Shown: piece after piece, positions 7,061 through 14,598 of the stretch | Numbering within the stretch: the stretch's first letter is position 1 | Layout of the letters: every line of letters begins with the position of its first letter | Assembly: GCA_050176585.1 (NCBI GenBank) | Contig: JBFXHX010000056.1 | Span: forward strand, 1 to 19,906 | Length of the DNA stretch: 19,906 bases | Reading direction: 5' to 3' | DNA from: CAYYWP01 sp050176585 | GTDB taxonomy: Bacteria; Desulfobacterota; Binatia; HRBIN30; CADEER01 | Translations under genes and position numbers: made by a program | Notes under the pieces: model-generated | The model's input: only the letters and a program-made list of their open reading frames with translations | Told to the model about the DNA's origin: nothing | Databases searched by the model: none

Positions 7061-7184
7061 CGCATAACGCGCCCGGCAGCCGCGCTGGACGCTGGTGCCA
7101 GCTCGCGATCGGCGGCATCTCCACCGCGGAGCCATGGCGTACCGGTCTGGTGCGCGCCGGCGCGCCCGTGCTAGAGGCTGCGCG

Positions 7185-7793
7185 ATGGCCGCCGGCCGCA
7201 AAATCGCCGCGAAGCGCGTGGGTGTTCGCCCCCCCGAAGTACTGCGTGAGCTGATCACCGTCGCCATGGAGCTCGAGCGGCGCACGATGCAGCTCTATTG
7301 CCGCTACGAGAGCCTCTTTCCGAGCCCGGACGAGGTGAGAGCGTTTTGGTTCGACATGGCCGAGCACGAGTCGAGGCACTACGGCGCGCTGGCGATGGTG
7401 GCCGGGCTGCTCGACTGCACGCCGGAGCGCACGCTGCCGGCCGCCCCGCGCCTCACCTTAGAGCACATGCAACGGCTGCGCGCGCTGTTGAGCAAGGCCG
7501 AGGCCGAGGCGACCAGGGAGCTGACGCTGACCGGCGCGTTTGCCACTGCTCTGGCGATCGAATGCTCGGAGATCGAAGATCTGGTGCTGGACCTCCTCTC
7601 CGCGCTCAAGGGCGAGAGCGAGCGCGAACGCGCTGTCCAGATTCTGATCCACGATCTCGGCGATCTGAGCTACATGATCGAAAAATACGGCTCGAGCCGA
7701 GCCCTGCTCGCGCGCGTGGATCGCGCGATCCAGGAACAGATCACCCGGCTCCGGCCGGGCGCGGCGCGACCGCAATTCGTGCGCGTCCGCTGA
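7185..7793 (+). CDS. Ferritin-like (rubrerythrin-type four-helix) protein
   Basis: Probable diiron or iron-binding helical protein of 202 aa. The ATG at 7185 is preferred over 7095 because AGAGG precedes it by 7 nt and the extra N-terminus would be an Arg/Ala-rich artefact. The helices carry ferritin-like ligand candidates: E29 in VAMELERRTMQLY, E62-x2-H65 in MAEHESRHYG, E126/E129 in IECSEIEDLVLD and H156 in LIHDLGDLSYMIEKYG. The ExxH motif and four-helix pattern support the fold; there is no rubredoxin-like CxxC domain, so it is not a full rubrerythrin. The role may be oxidative-stress or iron handling. It follows the response regulator on the same strand with a 124-bp gap, so co-expression is possible but not shown. 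The exact subfamily is not recognised. Confidence 0.7.
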   Translation: MAAGRKIAAKRVGVRPPEVLRELITVAMELERRTMQLYCRYESLFPSPDEVRAFWFDMAEHESRHYGALAMVAGLLDCTPERTLPAAPRLTLEHMQRLRALLSKAEAEATRELTLTGAFATALAIECSEIEDLVLDLLSALKGESERERAVQILIHDLGDLSYMIEKYGSSRALLARVDRAIQEQITRLRPGAARPQFVRVR

Positions 7794-7809
7794 ACCGCTG
7801 TCGCCGCCA

Positions 7810-7829
7810 GGCGCAGCCTGGGCAGCGCC
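7810..7829. terminator. Weak hairpin between convergent genes
   Basis: GGCGC (7810-7814) and GCGCC (7825-7829) pair, with GCC/GGC continuing inward after an A-A mismatch. It lies in the 40-bp gap between the stops of the ferritin-like gene (+) and the HExxH membrane protein (-). It is short and has no U-tract, so support comes mainly from position. Confidence 0.25.
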
Positions 7830-7833
7830 GCCA

Positions 7834-8601
7834 TCACGCCCCGCGCGTGAACCACACGCGCCCTGCGGGGCTTCGCGCCACTCCGTAGACCACTTTACTC
7901 CACCAGACGCCGCCCGCGTACGTCAGGAGGGCGAGGATCGCGCCCACCGCCAGTGAAGCGCCCACGCCCGCGATATCGCCAATCTCACCGTCCGTGGCCA
8001 TGAGCTGCTGGGCCTTCCGGAACACATCGTCGCTGCGCCAGCGCTGCAGATCCGCATGCGGCAATACCCACGCGCTCACCCGCGAGACCGCGATCGACCC
8101 CATCTCGTAGAAATCTCCCGGTAAACAGGACAGCGGCGCCCAGGCGATCGGAATCGCGATCCCCACCAGCGCCGCCTGACGCAGGCCCGGTCGCATGCGC
8201 ACGGTGAACCGCAGCAGCGGCACACCGATCGCGATCGTGAGCGCGAACGGAAGCCAATCGGTCAACAAATAGGTCAGGTCGCTGCCGCCGGTGTCGAACC
8301 CCGTGAGCTGACCCGCATAGTCGGAGCCGACGGAGACAAACGGGAACACGCGCTGCAACCACGCGGCTCCGTAGATCGAATCGAGCTCGAGCCGCGTCAC
8401 CGTGCCGCCGCCGAGCACGCAGCCGAGCACGTGCAGCAACTCGTGCACCGGGACGTAGACCCACCAGGACAAGAGAAGCGCCGCGAGCATCAGGGCGGCG
8501 CGCGGCAGGACGGCGGGACCGGAAAGCGCGGCCGTAAACGCCGCCGCGCAATCGTCCACCGGCAAGCGGCAGAGGGCCAACAGCGCACGGCGCATCCGCA
8601 C
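7834..8601 (-). CDS. Integral membrane protein with HExxH motif (putative zincin)
   Basis: A 255-aa membrane protein of unrecognised family. The motif H53-E-L-L-H57 in VYVPVHELLHVLG sits within a hydrophobic segment (about 35-63), as in M50/DUF3267-like intramembrane metalloprotease folds. Further hydrophobic segments are at about 108-132, 140-160 and 213-235. A third metal ligand is not obvious; D74 and D103 are candidates only. The start is a GTG at 8601; an in-frame ATG at 8595 is equally acceptable, and neither has a strong Shine-Dalgarno. The gene lies 147 bp downstream of ackA on the same strand, so read-through is possible. Peptidase activity is inferred only from the motif; HExxH also occurs by chance, though a conserved-looking PVHELLHVLG in a helix argues against that. 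Confidence 0.7.
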   Translation of the reverse strand: MRMRRALLALCRLPVDDCAAAFTAALSGPAVLPRAALMLAALLLSWWVYVPVHELLHVLGCVLGGGTVTRLELDSIYGAAWLQRVFPFVSVGSDYAGQLTGFDTGGSDLTYLLTDWLPFALTIAIGVPLLRFTVRMRPGLRQAALVGIAIPIAWAPLSCLPGDFYEMGSIAVSRVSAWVLPHADLQRWRSDDVFRKAQQLMATDGEIGDIAGVGASLAVGAILALLTYAGGVWWSKVVYGVARSPAGRVWFTRGA

Positions 8602-8748
8602 CGTTGCTTACCGCACCCCCCTTCGCGCGCCAAATGCAGCAATTCTTGCGTGACGCCACCGATCGCCGCGCCGCTGACCGGGCTGCGCCGATGCGCCCGC
8701 GGCCTCCGCGCGCCTCCGCGCCGACGGCAGAGCCCTTCGGCTCACTTG

Positions 8749-9975
8749 TCAAACGCCAGCTCGACTGTCACCCGCGCGAGAAATGACGGCGATCGCTTGC
8801 CGCGCCATCTCGAGCTCCTCGTCCGTGCGAATGACGAGGACTTTGATGCCCTCCCCCGCCGGCTGAATCTCGGCGACCGCCGCCGCCGCCGTTTCATTTT
8901 TCATCTCGTCCACCCGAATGCCGAGGTGTTCCAGACCCGCGCAGGCGCGCTGCCGAACCAGTGCCGAGTTCTCGCCGATGCCGCCGGTGAACACCACCGC
9001 ATCCACGCGGCCGAGGACGGCGTGGTACGCGCCGATGTATTTCTTCAGCCGGTAGCAATACACATCCAGGGCGAGCCCGGCCCGTGCATCCCCGTCGCGC
9101 ACGCGCTGCTGGATCTCGCGCATGTCGTTGGAACCGCAGAGGCCCTTCAACCCGCTCTGCTCGTTCAGGAGCGCTTCGACGCGGTCGGCCGGCTCGCCGG
9201 CTCGGCGCATGAGGTAAAACGGGATCGCCGGATCGAGGTCTCCGCACCGCGAGCCCATCACCAGGCCTTCGAGCGGGGTCAGGCCCATGGACGTATCGAT
9301 GCTGCGACCGCACTGGATGGCCGCAGCGCTGGCGCCATTTCCCAAATGCAACGTGATGAGGCTCGTCTGCTCCAACCGCTGGCCGAGATGCCGTGCGGCC
9401 GCCCTGGCCACGTACTCGTGAGAGGTCCCATGGAAGCCGTAGCGGCGGATCGCGTGTTGCGAATGCGCCTCGGTGGGCAACGCATAGTGAAACGCATGCG
9501 GCGGGAGCGTGTGATGGAATGCGGTGTCGAAGATCGCGACCTGCGGTACGTGAGGAAAGCGCTCGCGCGCGATCTCCATGCCGAGGAGGCTGAAGGGGTT
9601 GTGCAATGGAGCGAGCGGCTCGAGATCGCGAATCGCCGCGATCACTGCGTCGCTCACCAGCGCCGGTGAACGGAACGCTTCACCGCCGTGGACCACGCGA
9701 TGTGCGATGCCGAGCAGCTCCGATTCGTCGGTCACGACCGGATCGCCCGCGTTCGCGCCGATGATGAAGGCAAACCCAGCCCGGTGATCAGTGACTCTCG
9801 CCGTCCGCTCGGTGACCGCGAAGGTACCGTCCTCGCGCCGCCGGCGCTGCTGCCAGTGGCTCTCGTGCTCACCGAGCCGTTCGAGCAACCCCGCCGCGAG
9901 CACCGCCTGTGTGGCGGCGTCGAAGACCTTCAGCTTGATTGAGGAACTGCCGCAGTTGACGGTGAGGAGCTTCAT
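8749..9975 (-). CDS. ackA: Acetate kinase
   Basis: Interconverts acetate plus ATP and acetyl phosphate plus ADP, in the cytoplasm. The protein is 408 aa, full length. It begins MKLLTVNCGSSSIKLKVFD with N7 in the first phosphate loop. Other hallmarks are R102 in VHGGEAFRSP, catalytic D150 in VAIFDTAFH, H182 in RRYGFHGTSHEYV, HLGNGASAAAI (210-220), R243 in GSRCGDLDP and E335 in FTGGIGENSALV. The ATG at 9975 has GGAGG at 6-nt spacing. Phosphotransacetylase is not adjacent, so acetyl phosphate may come from elsewhere, for example phosphoketolase. The degraded glycogen phosphorylase lies divergently upstream across a gene-free gap. The insertion EHESHWQQRRRREDG near 36-50 is in a variable region of the family. 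A propionate kinase assignment cannot be excluded on sequence alone. Confidence 0.96.
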   Translation of the reverse strand: MKLLTVNCGSSSIKLKVFDAATQAVLAAGLLERLGEHESHWQQRRRREDGTFAVTERTARVTDHRAGFAFIIGANAGDPVVTDESELLGIAHRVVHGGEAFRSPALVSDAVIAAIRDLEPLAPLHNPFSLLGMEIARERFPHVPQVAIFDTAFHHTLPPHAFHYALPTEAHSQHAIRRYGFHGTSHEYVARAAARHLGQRLEQTSLITLHLGNGASAAAIQCGRSIDTSMGLTPLEGLVMGSRCGDLDPAIPFYLMRRAGEPADRVEALLNEQSGLKGLCGSNDMREIQQRVRDGDARAGLALDVYCYRLKKYIGAYHAVLGRVDAVVFTGGIGENSALVRQRACAGLEHLGIRVDEMKNETAAAAVAEIQPAGEGIKVLVIRTDEELEMARQAIAVISRAGDSRAGV

Positions 9976-10442
9976 TGCCGTCCTCCGGTCGGGTCGGAAG
10001 CAACTGTCTCAATGGTGAGAATAGACAACTCGCGCCTTCCCGTTGGCCCGAGAACTCACTATAAGCGCCGAAGACGCCGGCTTCGAAGCTCGCCCAAATA
10101 GATTCCCTGGCTGGACCGATGGGGGCCGTACCGTTGAGCGATCGACCTGGGGAACCGAGCGCGAGACTACAGCGATGCGGGCCTTTGGTGGAAGCACTTC
10201 ATCCAGGTCGCCGGTGGATCGGTCAGCGCGGCCGGACGAGCTGCGGCGATCTCTGGTCACTCGCCTTCGGCCTGATTGGAACAGTGGGCATCCCCTGGGG
10301 CGAGTCGCCGCCGTTCGGAGCCGACCCTGCGAGGGGAAACGGCGCACCCGTGCGCTCGCGCTCGTCACACCTCCGAAATTGAAGGGACATTCCCAGGCTG
10401 ACCGCACGCGCCGCAGCAGAACGCGCACGAACGGGGGAAGGC
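9976..10442. other. Gene-free stretch of 467 bp upstream of ackA and the glgP remnant
   Basis: Open frames on both strands here are Arg-rich, overlap each other and match no family I know. A short + frame near 10162-10206 reads RDYSDAGLWWKHFIQVA, which looks protein-like but has no start and stops at 10258; it could be another decayed coding remnant. The motif GGGACATTCCC is at 10384-10394. Confidence 0.5.
10384..10394. repeat. GGGACATTCCC dyad
   Basis: GGGA and TCCC arms around CAT, preceded by AAATTGAA. Motifs of the form GGGAcNgTCCC are often found in intergenic repeats associated with REP/RAYT-type transposases. Only one copy is present in this window and no transposase is nearby, so the assignment is speculative. 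Confidence 0.25.
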
Positions 10443-10915
10443 ATGGCTCGACAAAAGACCGCCGGGACCGCCTGCGCCACACCAAGCGATAGACCGACAG
10501 ACATTCGCACCGGAATGGGCCTGGAGGCCATCCCGCAGCGCTCATCGACAACTTGCATTACCTCCAAGCCACTCCGCAGATTGCGACGCCAAACGATAGG
10601 TACATCGCGCTCGCGTATACGGTACGGGCTCGCATGCTGAACCGCTATGTGAAGGTCCGGCAATCGGCGCTCCGCGAGGACAGTGCGAGAGAAGGTGATT
10701 GCGTATGCGATTCCTGACGGCCCCTATCTCGGCAACAGCCTCATCAAGCTCGGCAGGTGGGACGCGGTCGAGGAGGCGGTATCCAGGCTCGACCAAGACT
10801 CGGCGCTGCATTTCTCAATCGACCACGTGGTGCGGCCGCGCTCCGTCGGCGTCGTCGCGCTGCGGCTGCAGGCACCGGCGGCATATTCGACTGGAAGCGT
10901 GAGGTGATCCGATGA
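10443..10915 (+). pseudogene. glgP: Frameshifted N-terminal remnant of glycogen/alpha-glucan phosphorylase
   Basis: Collinear pieces of the glycogen phosphorylase N-terminus appear in alternating frames. Starting from the ATG at 10443, DIRTGMGLEAI lies in the first frame. From about 10535 a second frame gives LIDNLHYLQATPQIATPNDR and YIALAYTVRARMLNRYVKV, matching the family's FLDNL...ATxNDxYxALAYTVRDRxLxRW. From about 10683 the first frame resumes with PDGPYLGNSLIKLGRWDAVE, matching GPxLGNNLxNLGIYDxV. Near 10880 the second frame gives GGIFDWKREV, matching the family's GIFD. At least three frame changes, an in-frame TGA after 10676, and loss of the remaining roughly 650 of about 830 residues show a dead gene. 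The intact enzyme releases glucose-1-phosphate from glycogen. The TGA of the last segment overlaps the start of the permease gene, whose ribosome binding site lies in this remnant. Confidence 0.7.
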
Positions 10916-12021
10916 CTGCAATGGGAGAGGTTCCTGCGTCGATGAGCTCTCGGCCGCCCGACGTCGCTCGAACGACCTTGCAGCTCCTCGCGCTGGGCGT
11001 ACTGATCGCCAGCAGCTTCTGGATACTGCGCCCATTTCTGATCGCGCTCACCTGGGCGATCATGATCGCGGTGGCCACTTGGCCGCTTCTCCTGCATGCG
11101 CAGAGGGCGCTCGGCGGCAAGCGCTCCCTAGCCGTCGCGGTGATGACGGTCGCGTTGCTGCTGATCCTGTTCTTGCCGCTCTATCTCGGCATCAGTGCCC
11201 TGTTGAAAAACGCCGCGAACATCGTGGAATGGTCCAAGTCGCTGGCCGCGGTGGGCCTCCCAGCGCCGCCCGCTTGGCTCGAAGGGGTGCCGGTGGTCGG
11301 AGTGAAGGCCGGCGATCGTTGGCGGGAGTTCGCCGCCGCAGGTGTGGAGGAGATCCCCGCTCGCCTCGCACCGTTTGCGAACCGCTTCGTGGGCTGGTTC
11401 CTCGGCCAGATCGGCAACGTGGGATTGCTGGTCATCCAGTCGTTGTTGACGATCATCATGGCGGCGATCTTGTATGCGAACGGCGAAAGCGCCGCCCATT
11501 CGGCAGACCGCCTGGCGCATCGGCTTGCCGGGCCGCGCGGAGAAAAACTGGTGCACCTGGCCGCCCAGGCGATCCGGAGTGTCGCCCTGGGCGTGGTCGT
11601 GACGGCTATTCTGCAAGCGGTACTGGCCGGCATCGGGCTGGCCATTGCACGGGTACCGTTCGCCGCGATTCTAACCGTCGCCATCTTCATTCTCGCCGTC
11701 GCGCAGATCGGGGCTGCGCCGGTGCTGATTGGGGTGGTCATCTGGGTCTATGCTGAGCACGGCCCGTTATGGGGAACGGGTTTCCTCGTGTGGGCGGTCT
11801 TCTGCAGCACCTTCGACAATGTCCTGCGGCCGTTGCTGATAAAGCGCGGCGCGCACTTGCCGCTGCTACTGGTTTTTGCCGGCGTGGTCGGAGGTCTCAT
11901 CGCCTTCGGCGTGATCGGGCTGTTCGTTGGGCCAGTGGTGCTCGCCGTCGCCTACACCTTACTCGTCGACTGGGTGTCCGAAGGGGACACAGCGGTTCCG
12001 GGCCGACACCCCTCGCTATGA
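10912..12021 (+). CDS. ydiK: AI-2E family permease, YdiK-like
   Basis: Integral inner-membrane protein of the AI-2E transporter superfamily (PF01594), 369 aa, matching the roughly 370 aa of E. coli YdiK. Hydrophobic segments lie at about 22-62, 72-96, 165-188, 226-246, 250-280, 288-305 and 313-352. YdiK-like stretches include FLIALTWAIMIAVATWPLLL near the start, AAQAIRSVALGVVVTAILQA (217-236) and the C-terminal FDNVLRPLLIKRGAHLPLLL, then VGGLIAFGVIGLFVGPVVLA. The family contains proven AI-2 exporters and sodium/proton antiporters, so the substrate is unknown. The ATG at 10912 has GAGGTG at 5-nt spacing, located in the glgP remnant; an ATG at 10921 is an alternative. The gene appears intact although its upstream neighbour is decayed. 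It is followed by 710 bp without a gene. Confidence 0.93.
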   Translation: MTAMGEVPASMSSRPPDVARTTLQLLALGVLIASSFWILRPFLIALTWAIMIAVATWPLLLHAQRALGGKRSLAVAVMTVALLLILFLPLYLGISALLKNAANIVEWSKSLAAVGLPAPPAWLEGVPVVGVKAGDRWREFAAAGVEEIPARLAPFANRFVGWFLGQIGNVGLLVIQSLLTIIMAAILYANGESAAHSADRLAHRLAGPRGEKLVHLAAQAIRSVALGVVVTAILQAVLAGIGLAIARVPFAAILTVAIFILAVAQIGAAPVLIGVVIWVYAEHGPLWGTGFLVWAVFCSTFDNVLRPLLIKRGAHLPLLLVFAGVVGGLIAFGVIGLFVGPVVLAVAYTLLVDWVSEGDTAVPGRHPSL

Positions 12022-12260
12022 TCGGCAGCGCCTGGACCCTTACCGTGCCGGTCATGCGGGCTGCCCAGCGCCGCCCCAGCATGCTCGGCTGAGATCCACT
12101 CCCTCCCGCACCGCTCGCACGCGACCTCTGCGCGGGATTGGCAGTCGCCCGCTCGCCGGTGTTGAATGCAGCATGATGAGGAGGGCGGCCGTTCCTGCGC
12201 GGGCGGTACGTAAGCGATCCTCCTGCGTCCTGAGGAATGGCCGCGTGCGCACCTTCGAGT

Positions 12261-12347
12261 GGTGACCGTGGAGGACGCCGCGTGTTTACGCCTGCTGGAG
12301 AGAGGTCCTGCCCCATCCAACCGGCGTCGACGGAGCGGCGCCCTACA
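12261..12347. repeat. Dispersed intergenic repeat, copy A
   Basis: Shares three collinear blocks with 15721-15887. GGTGACCGTGGAGG (12261-12274) matches with one difference. CGCCTGCTG (12289-12297) matches exactly. The 33 nt from 12315 match at 29 positions, including the 12-base run GAGCGGCGCCCT. Copy A is shorter: about 17 nt separate the last two blocks here, against about 99 nt in copy B. Confidence 0.6.
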
Positions 12348-12472
12348 AGGGCGAACTACTCTATGCTCCGCGGCCACTCGCCCGGCGATCGGCCGTGGTC
12401 ACGCCAGCAGCGCGGGTACTGCGGAGACATTGTCAGGCCCGGTCTAGAACGGCCACACCCAGTTGGCCACCT

Positions 12473-12518
12473 CCAACAGTGACAGCCGCAAATGCGGCGG
12501 CTGTGACACTGGCGTTGG
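12473..12518. repeat. Long imperfect hairpin, three paired blocks
   Basis: Three paired blocks: CCAAC (12473-12477) with GTTGG (12514-12518), CAGTG (12477-12481) with CACTG (12507-12511), and ACAGCCGC (12482-12489) with GCGGCTGT (12497-12504). The first two share the base at 12477, and a 2-nt bulge sits on the right arm on each side of CACTG. The loop is 7 nt. It is in gene-free DNA and could be a terminator or a structured small RNA; no U-tract or promoter is evident. Confidence 0.5.
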
Positions 12519-12686
12519 CGCAGGCACCCTGGATTCGAGGGCTTTCTACGAGCGCGAGTGTCGATGCACTAAGTAACTCCGCACTCGCGACTCGAGCGCG
12601 CGTCTTCCGTGTCCGCACATACAGCCCCGTGGGGCCGCGTGCGTGAGCGCGCAGGCGCGGGGCTCGAGTGCCGACCGCCGCAGAAG

Positions 12687-12714
12687 CTCGGCGACCCGCG
12701 GACGGGTCGCCGAG
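12687..12714 (-). terminator. Terminator-like hairpin downstream of tRNA-Ala
   Basis: CTCGGCGACCCG (12687-12698) and CGGGTCGCCGAG (12703-12714) are exact 12-bp inverted repeats. On the minus strand the loop is TCCG, a stable UNCG-type tetraloop. It begins 17 nt after the tRNA 3' end, the expected place for termination or processing of the tRNA transcript. There is no following U-run. Confidence 0.6.
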
Positions 12715-12731
12715 TCTCGCGGACTTACGAG

Positions 12732-12804
<73 letters not shown>

Positions 12805-12884
12805 GCGTCGGCGCAGGTGGCTTAACGGATTCGCCTACCGCCCGCAAGCCGCTACCCCGTATCGGCTACGGCGGTGCGCGCGCG

Positions 12885-13250
12885 CTAGGCGCGGCGCTGC
12901 TTGCGCTCCTCGGCTTCCTGCTCCGCCTTGCATTCAATGCACAACGTGGTCACCGGGCGAGCGCGCAGGCGCTCGACGCCGATCGGCCCACCGCAGCTTT
13001 CGCACACGCCGTACACGCCATCTTCGATGCGCTGCAGCGCTTCATCGATCTTGTTGATGAGCTTGCGTTCGCGGTCGCGGATGCGCAGCGTCGCATTGCG
13101 ATCGGCTTCGAGGGCCGCCCGGTCGGCGGGCTCCGGGAAGTTCTCCTTGGTATCGACCATCCCGATCACTGTGCGCTCGGCCTCGCCGAGCAACTCCGCG
13201 CGCCGGCTGTGCAGCAAGTCCCTGAACGAGTTCAGTTCCTGTTGATTCAA
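12885..13250 (-). CDS. dksA: DksA/TraR-type zinc-finger transcription factor
   Basis: Binds the RNA polymerase secondary channel and, with ppGpp, adjusts rRNA and biosynthetic promoters. The 121-aa protein is shorter at the N-terminus than E. coli DksA (151 aa) but keeps the rest. The coiled coil carries the tip motif NFPEPADRA (about 37-45), where E40 replaces the first Asp of the usual DxxDxA while D43 and A45 are kept. RIRDRERKLINKIDEAL (57-72) matches the family closely. The C4 zinc finger is C83-x2-C86 and C104-x2-C107 (GVCESCG, LCIECK). The start is TTG at 13250, supported by GGGAGG at 8-nt spacing; no suitable ATG exists. It lies 60 bp downstream of dxr on the same strand, so co-transcription is likely. 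Some relatives are simply labelled TraR/DksA family, hence moderate confidence in the symbol. Confidence 0.88.
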   Translation of the reverse strand: MNQQELNSFRDLLHSRRAELLGEAERTVIGMVDTKENFPEPADRAALEADRNATLRIRDRERKLINKIDEALQRIEDGVYGVCESCGGPIGVERLRARPVTTLCIECKAEQEAEERKQRRA

Positions 13251-13310
13251 CCCGACGACCTCCCAGGAATCGTCTTGGCTATCACCCGTGCCGCGCCGTG
13301 TAAACGACTT

Positions 13311-14492
13311 TCACTGGGCGCGCGCTGCGGCCGGCTGTGGCGCCCCCGACAGGTCGCGCGCCGCCGCGCGCGCCCAGGCGTCGGCGGCGAGCAGCTGCTC
13401 GAGCCCAGGCTGCGCCACCTGCTCGTGTTCATCCAGCACCGCGGCCGCGATGCCGGGGATGTCGAGATAGCCGATGGCGCCGTTCAGGAAGGCCTCGACC
13501 AGCACTTCGTTGGCGGCGTTCAGAACGGCCGGCGCGGTGCCGCGCGCCCGCAGCGCCCGATATGCCAACCCGAGGCACGGGAAGCGGTCGAAATCGGGCG
13601 CGACGAACTCGAGGCGTCCGGCCTCGACCAAATCCAGCGCGGGAAGATGCGCGAGCGCCAAACGCTCCGGATACGCCAGGATGTATGAGATCGGGATCGA
13701 CATGTCCGGAATCCCGAGCTGCGCCAGCACCGAGCCATCGACGTACTCGACCATGGAGTGCACGATGCTCTGCGGATGGACGACCACGTCGATGCGGTCG
13801 GGTGGCAGACCGAACAGCCAATGCGCCTCGATCACCTCGAGCCCCTTGTTCATGAGCGTGGAAGAATCGATGGTAATCTTCGCGCCCATCTTCCAGGTCG
13901 GGTGCTTCAGCGCCTGGGCGGGCGTCGCACGGCTCAGCTCGTCGCGGCTGGTGCGCAAGAACGGCCCACCCGACGCGGTCAAGATGATGCGCTTCACGTC
14001 GCCGCGGCGATGGCCGTGCATCGCTTGGTAGATCGCGTTGTGCTCGCTGTCGATCGGGAACACGTTCACGCCGCGCCGCCGCGCCGCTTCCTGGACCAGC
14101 TCGCCGGCGACCACCAGCACCTCTTTGTTCGCCAGCGCCACGTCCTTGCCGGCTTCTATGGCCGAGAGTGTCGGCATGAGGCCGATGGCTCCGACCAGCG
14201 CCGAAATCACCAACTCGGCCTCGGGAAACGTCGCAACCTGCGCGATGGCATCGATGCCGGCGATGATTTGGCCGCGGTACTCGGGTACGGCGGCGCGCAG
14301 CGCTTCGGCGCCATGCTCATCGGCCGTAGCGACCATCGCGGGTTGAAACTGGCGCACCTGGTCGGCCAAGCGCTCGACGTTTCGTCCCGCGGCCAACGCC
14401 ACGGCCCGAAAACGCTCGGGGAAGCGCGCCACCAAATCCAACGTGGTGATGCCGATCGAACCGGTCGAGCCCAGGATGGCCAGTGACTTCAT
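13311..14492 (-). CDS. dxr: 1-deoxy-D-xylulose 5-phosphate reductoisomerase
   Basis: Converts 1-deoxy-D-xylulose 5-phosphate to 2-C-methyl-D-erythritol 4-phosphate with NADPH, the committed step of the MEP isoprenoid pathway. The protein is 393 aa, the usual length. The NADPH loop GSTGSIG is at 8-14. ANKEVLV (121-127) and the metal site D148-S-E150-H (FPIDSEHNAIYQ) follow. Next come ASGGPF (173-178), MGAKITIDSSTLMNKGLE (202-219) with metal ligand E219, and HPQSIVHSMVEY (239-250). The ATG at 14492 has only a weak GGTAGG-like site. No other MEP gene, nor cdsA or rseP (frequent neighbours elsewhere), is here, so the pathway is scattered. dksA follows after 60 bp, and the MBL-fold gene lies 106 bp upstream on the same strand. 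Confidence 0.97.
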   Translation of the reverse strand: MKSLAILGSTGSIGITTLDLVARFPERFRAVALAAGRNVERLADQVRQFQPAMVATADEHGAEALRAAVPEYRGQIIAGIDAIAQVATFPEAELVISALVGAIGLMPTLSAIEAGKDVALANKEVLVVAGELVQEAARRRGVNVFPIDSEHNAIYQAMHGHRRGDVKRIILTASGGPFLRTSRDELSRATPAQALKHPTWKMGAKITIDSSTLMNKGLEVIEAHWLFGLPPDRIDVVVHPQSIVHSMVEYVDGSVLAQLGIPDMSIPISYILAYPERLALAHLPALDLVEAGRLEFVAPDFDRFPCLGLAYRALRARGTAPAVLNAANEVLVEAFLNGAIGYLDIPGIAAAVLDEHEQVAQPGLEQLLAADAWARAAARDLSGAPQPAAARAQ

Positions 14493-14598
14493 CTACCTAC
14501 CCTACCATGAAGCGGCACTGGCGGCGCAATGTCGCTCGCCTCGTGCGCGCGGTCGGCCAATGGAGAAATCGCCCGCGCCGACGAGCCGCGGGGGACGC

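Larger units (their letters stand above)
12022..12731. other. Gene-free stretch of 710 bp between ydiK and tRNA-Ala
   Basis: No credible gene on either strand. It holds one copy of a dispersed repeat (12261-12347), a long imperfect hairpin (12473-12518) and a perfect 12-bp hairpin just beyond the tRNA (12687-12714). It lies on the 3' side of a tRNA gene, a common integration site, but I see no duplicated tRNA end or integrase. Confidence 0.6.

Noticed and set aside
8431..9669. 412-codon + strand open frame opposite ackA
   Set aside because: It lies antisense to the fully recognisable acetate kinase; composition is a shadow of that gene.
10009..10551. 180-codon minus-strand frame upstream of ackA
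   Set aside because: Arg/Ser-rich, crosses the glgP remnant in antisense and shows no domain.
10822..10831. ACCACGTGGT palindrome upstream of ydiK
   Set aside because: A 10-bp GC-rich palindrome within the glgP remnant and not placed relative to any promoter; no support for function.
14487..14512. CTTCAT...ATGAAG dyad at the dxr start
   Set aside because: Arms of only 6 bp with a 14-nt gap, one arm being the dxr start codon region; chance is likely.
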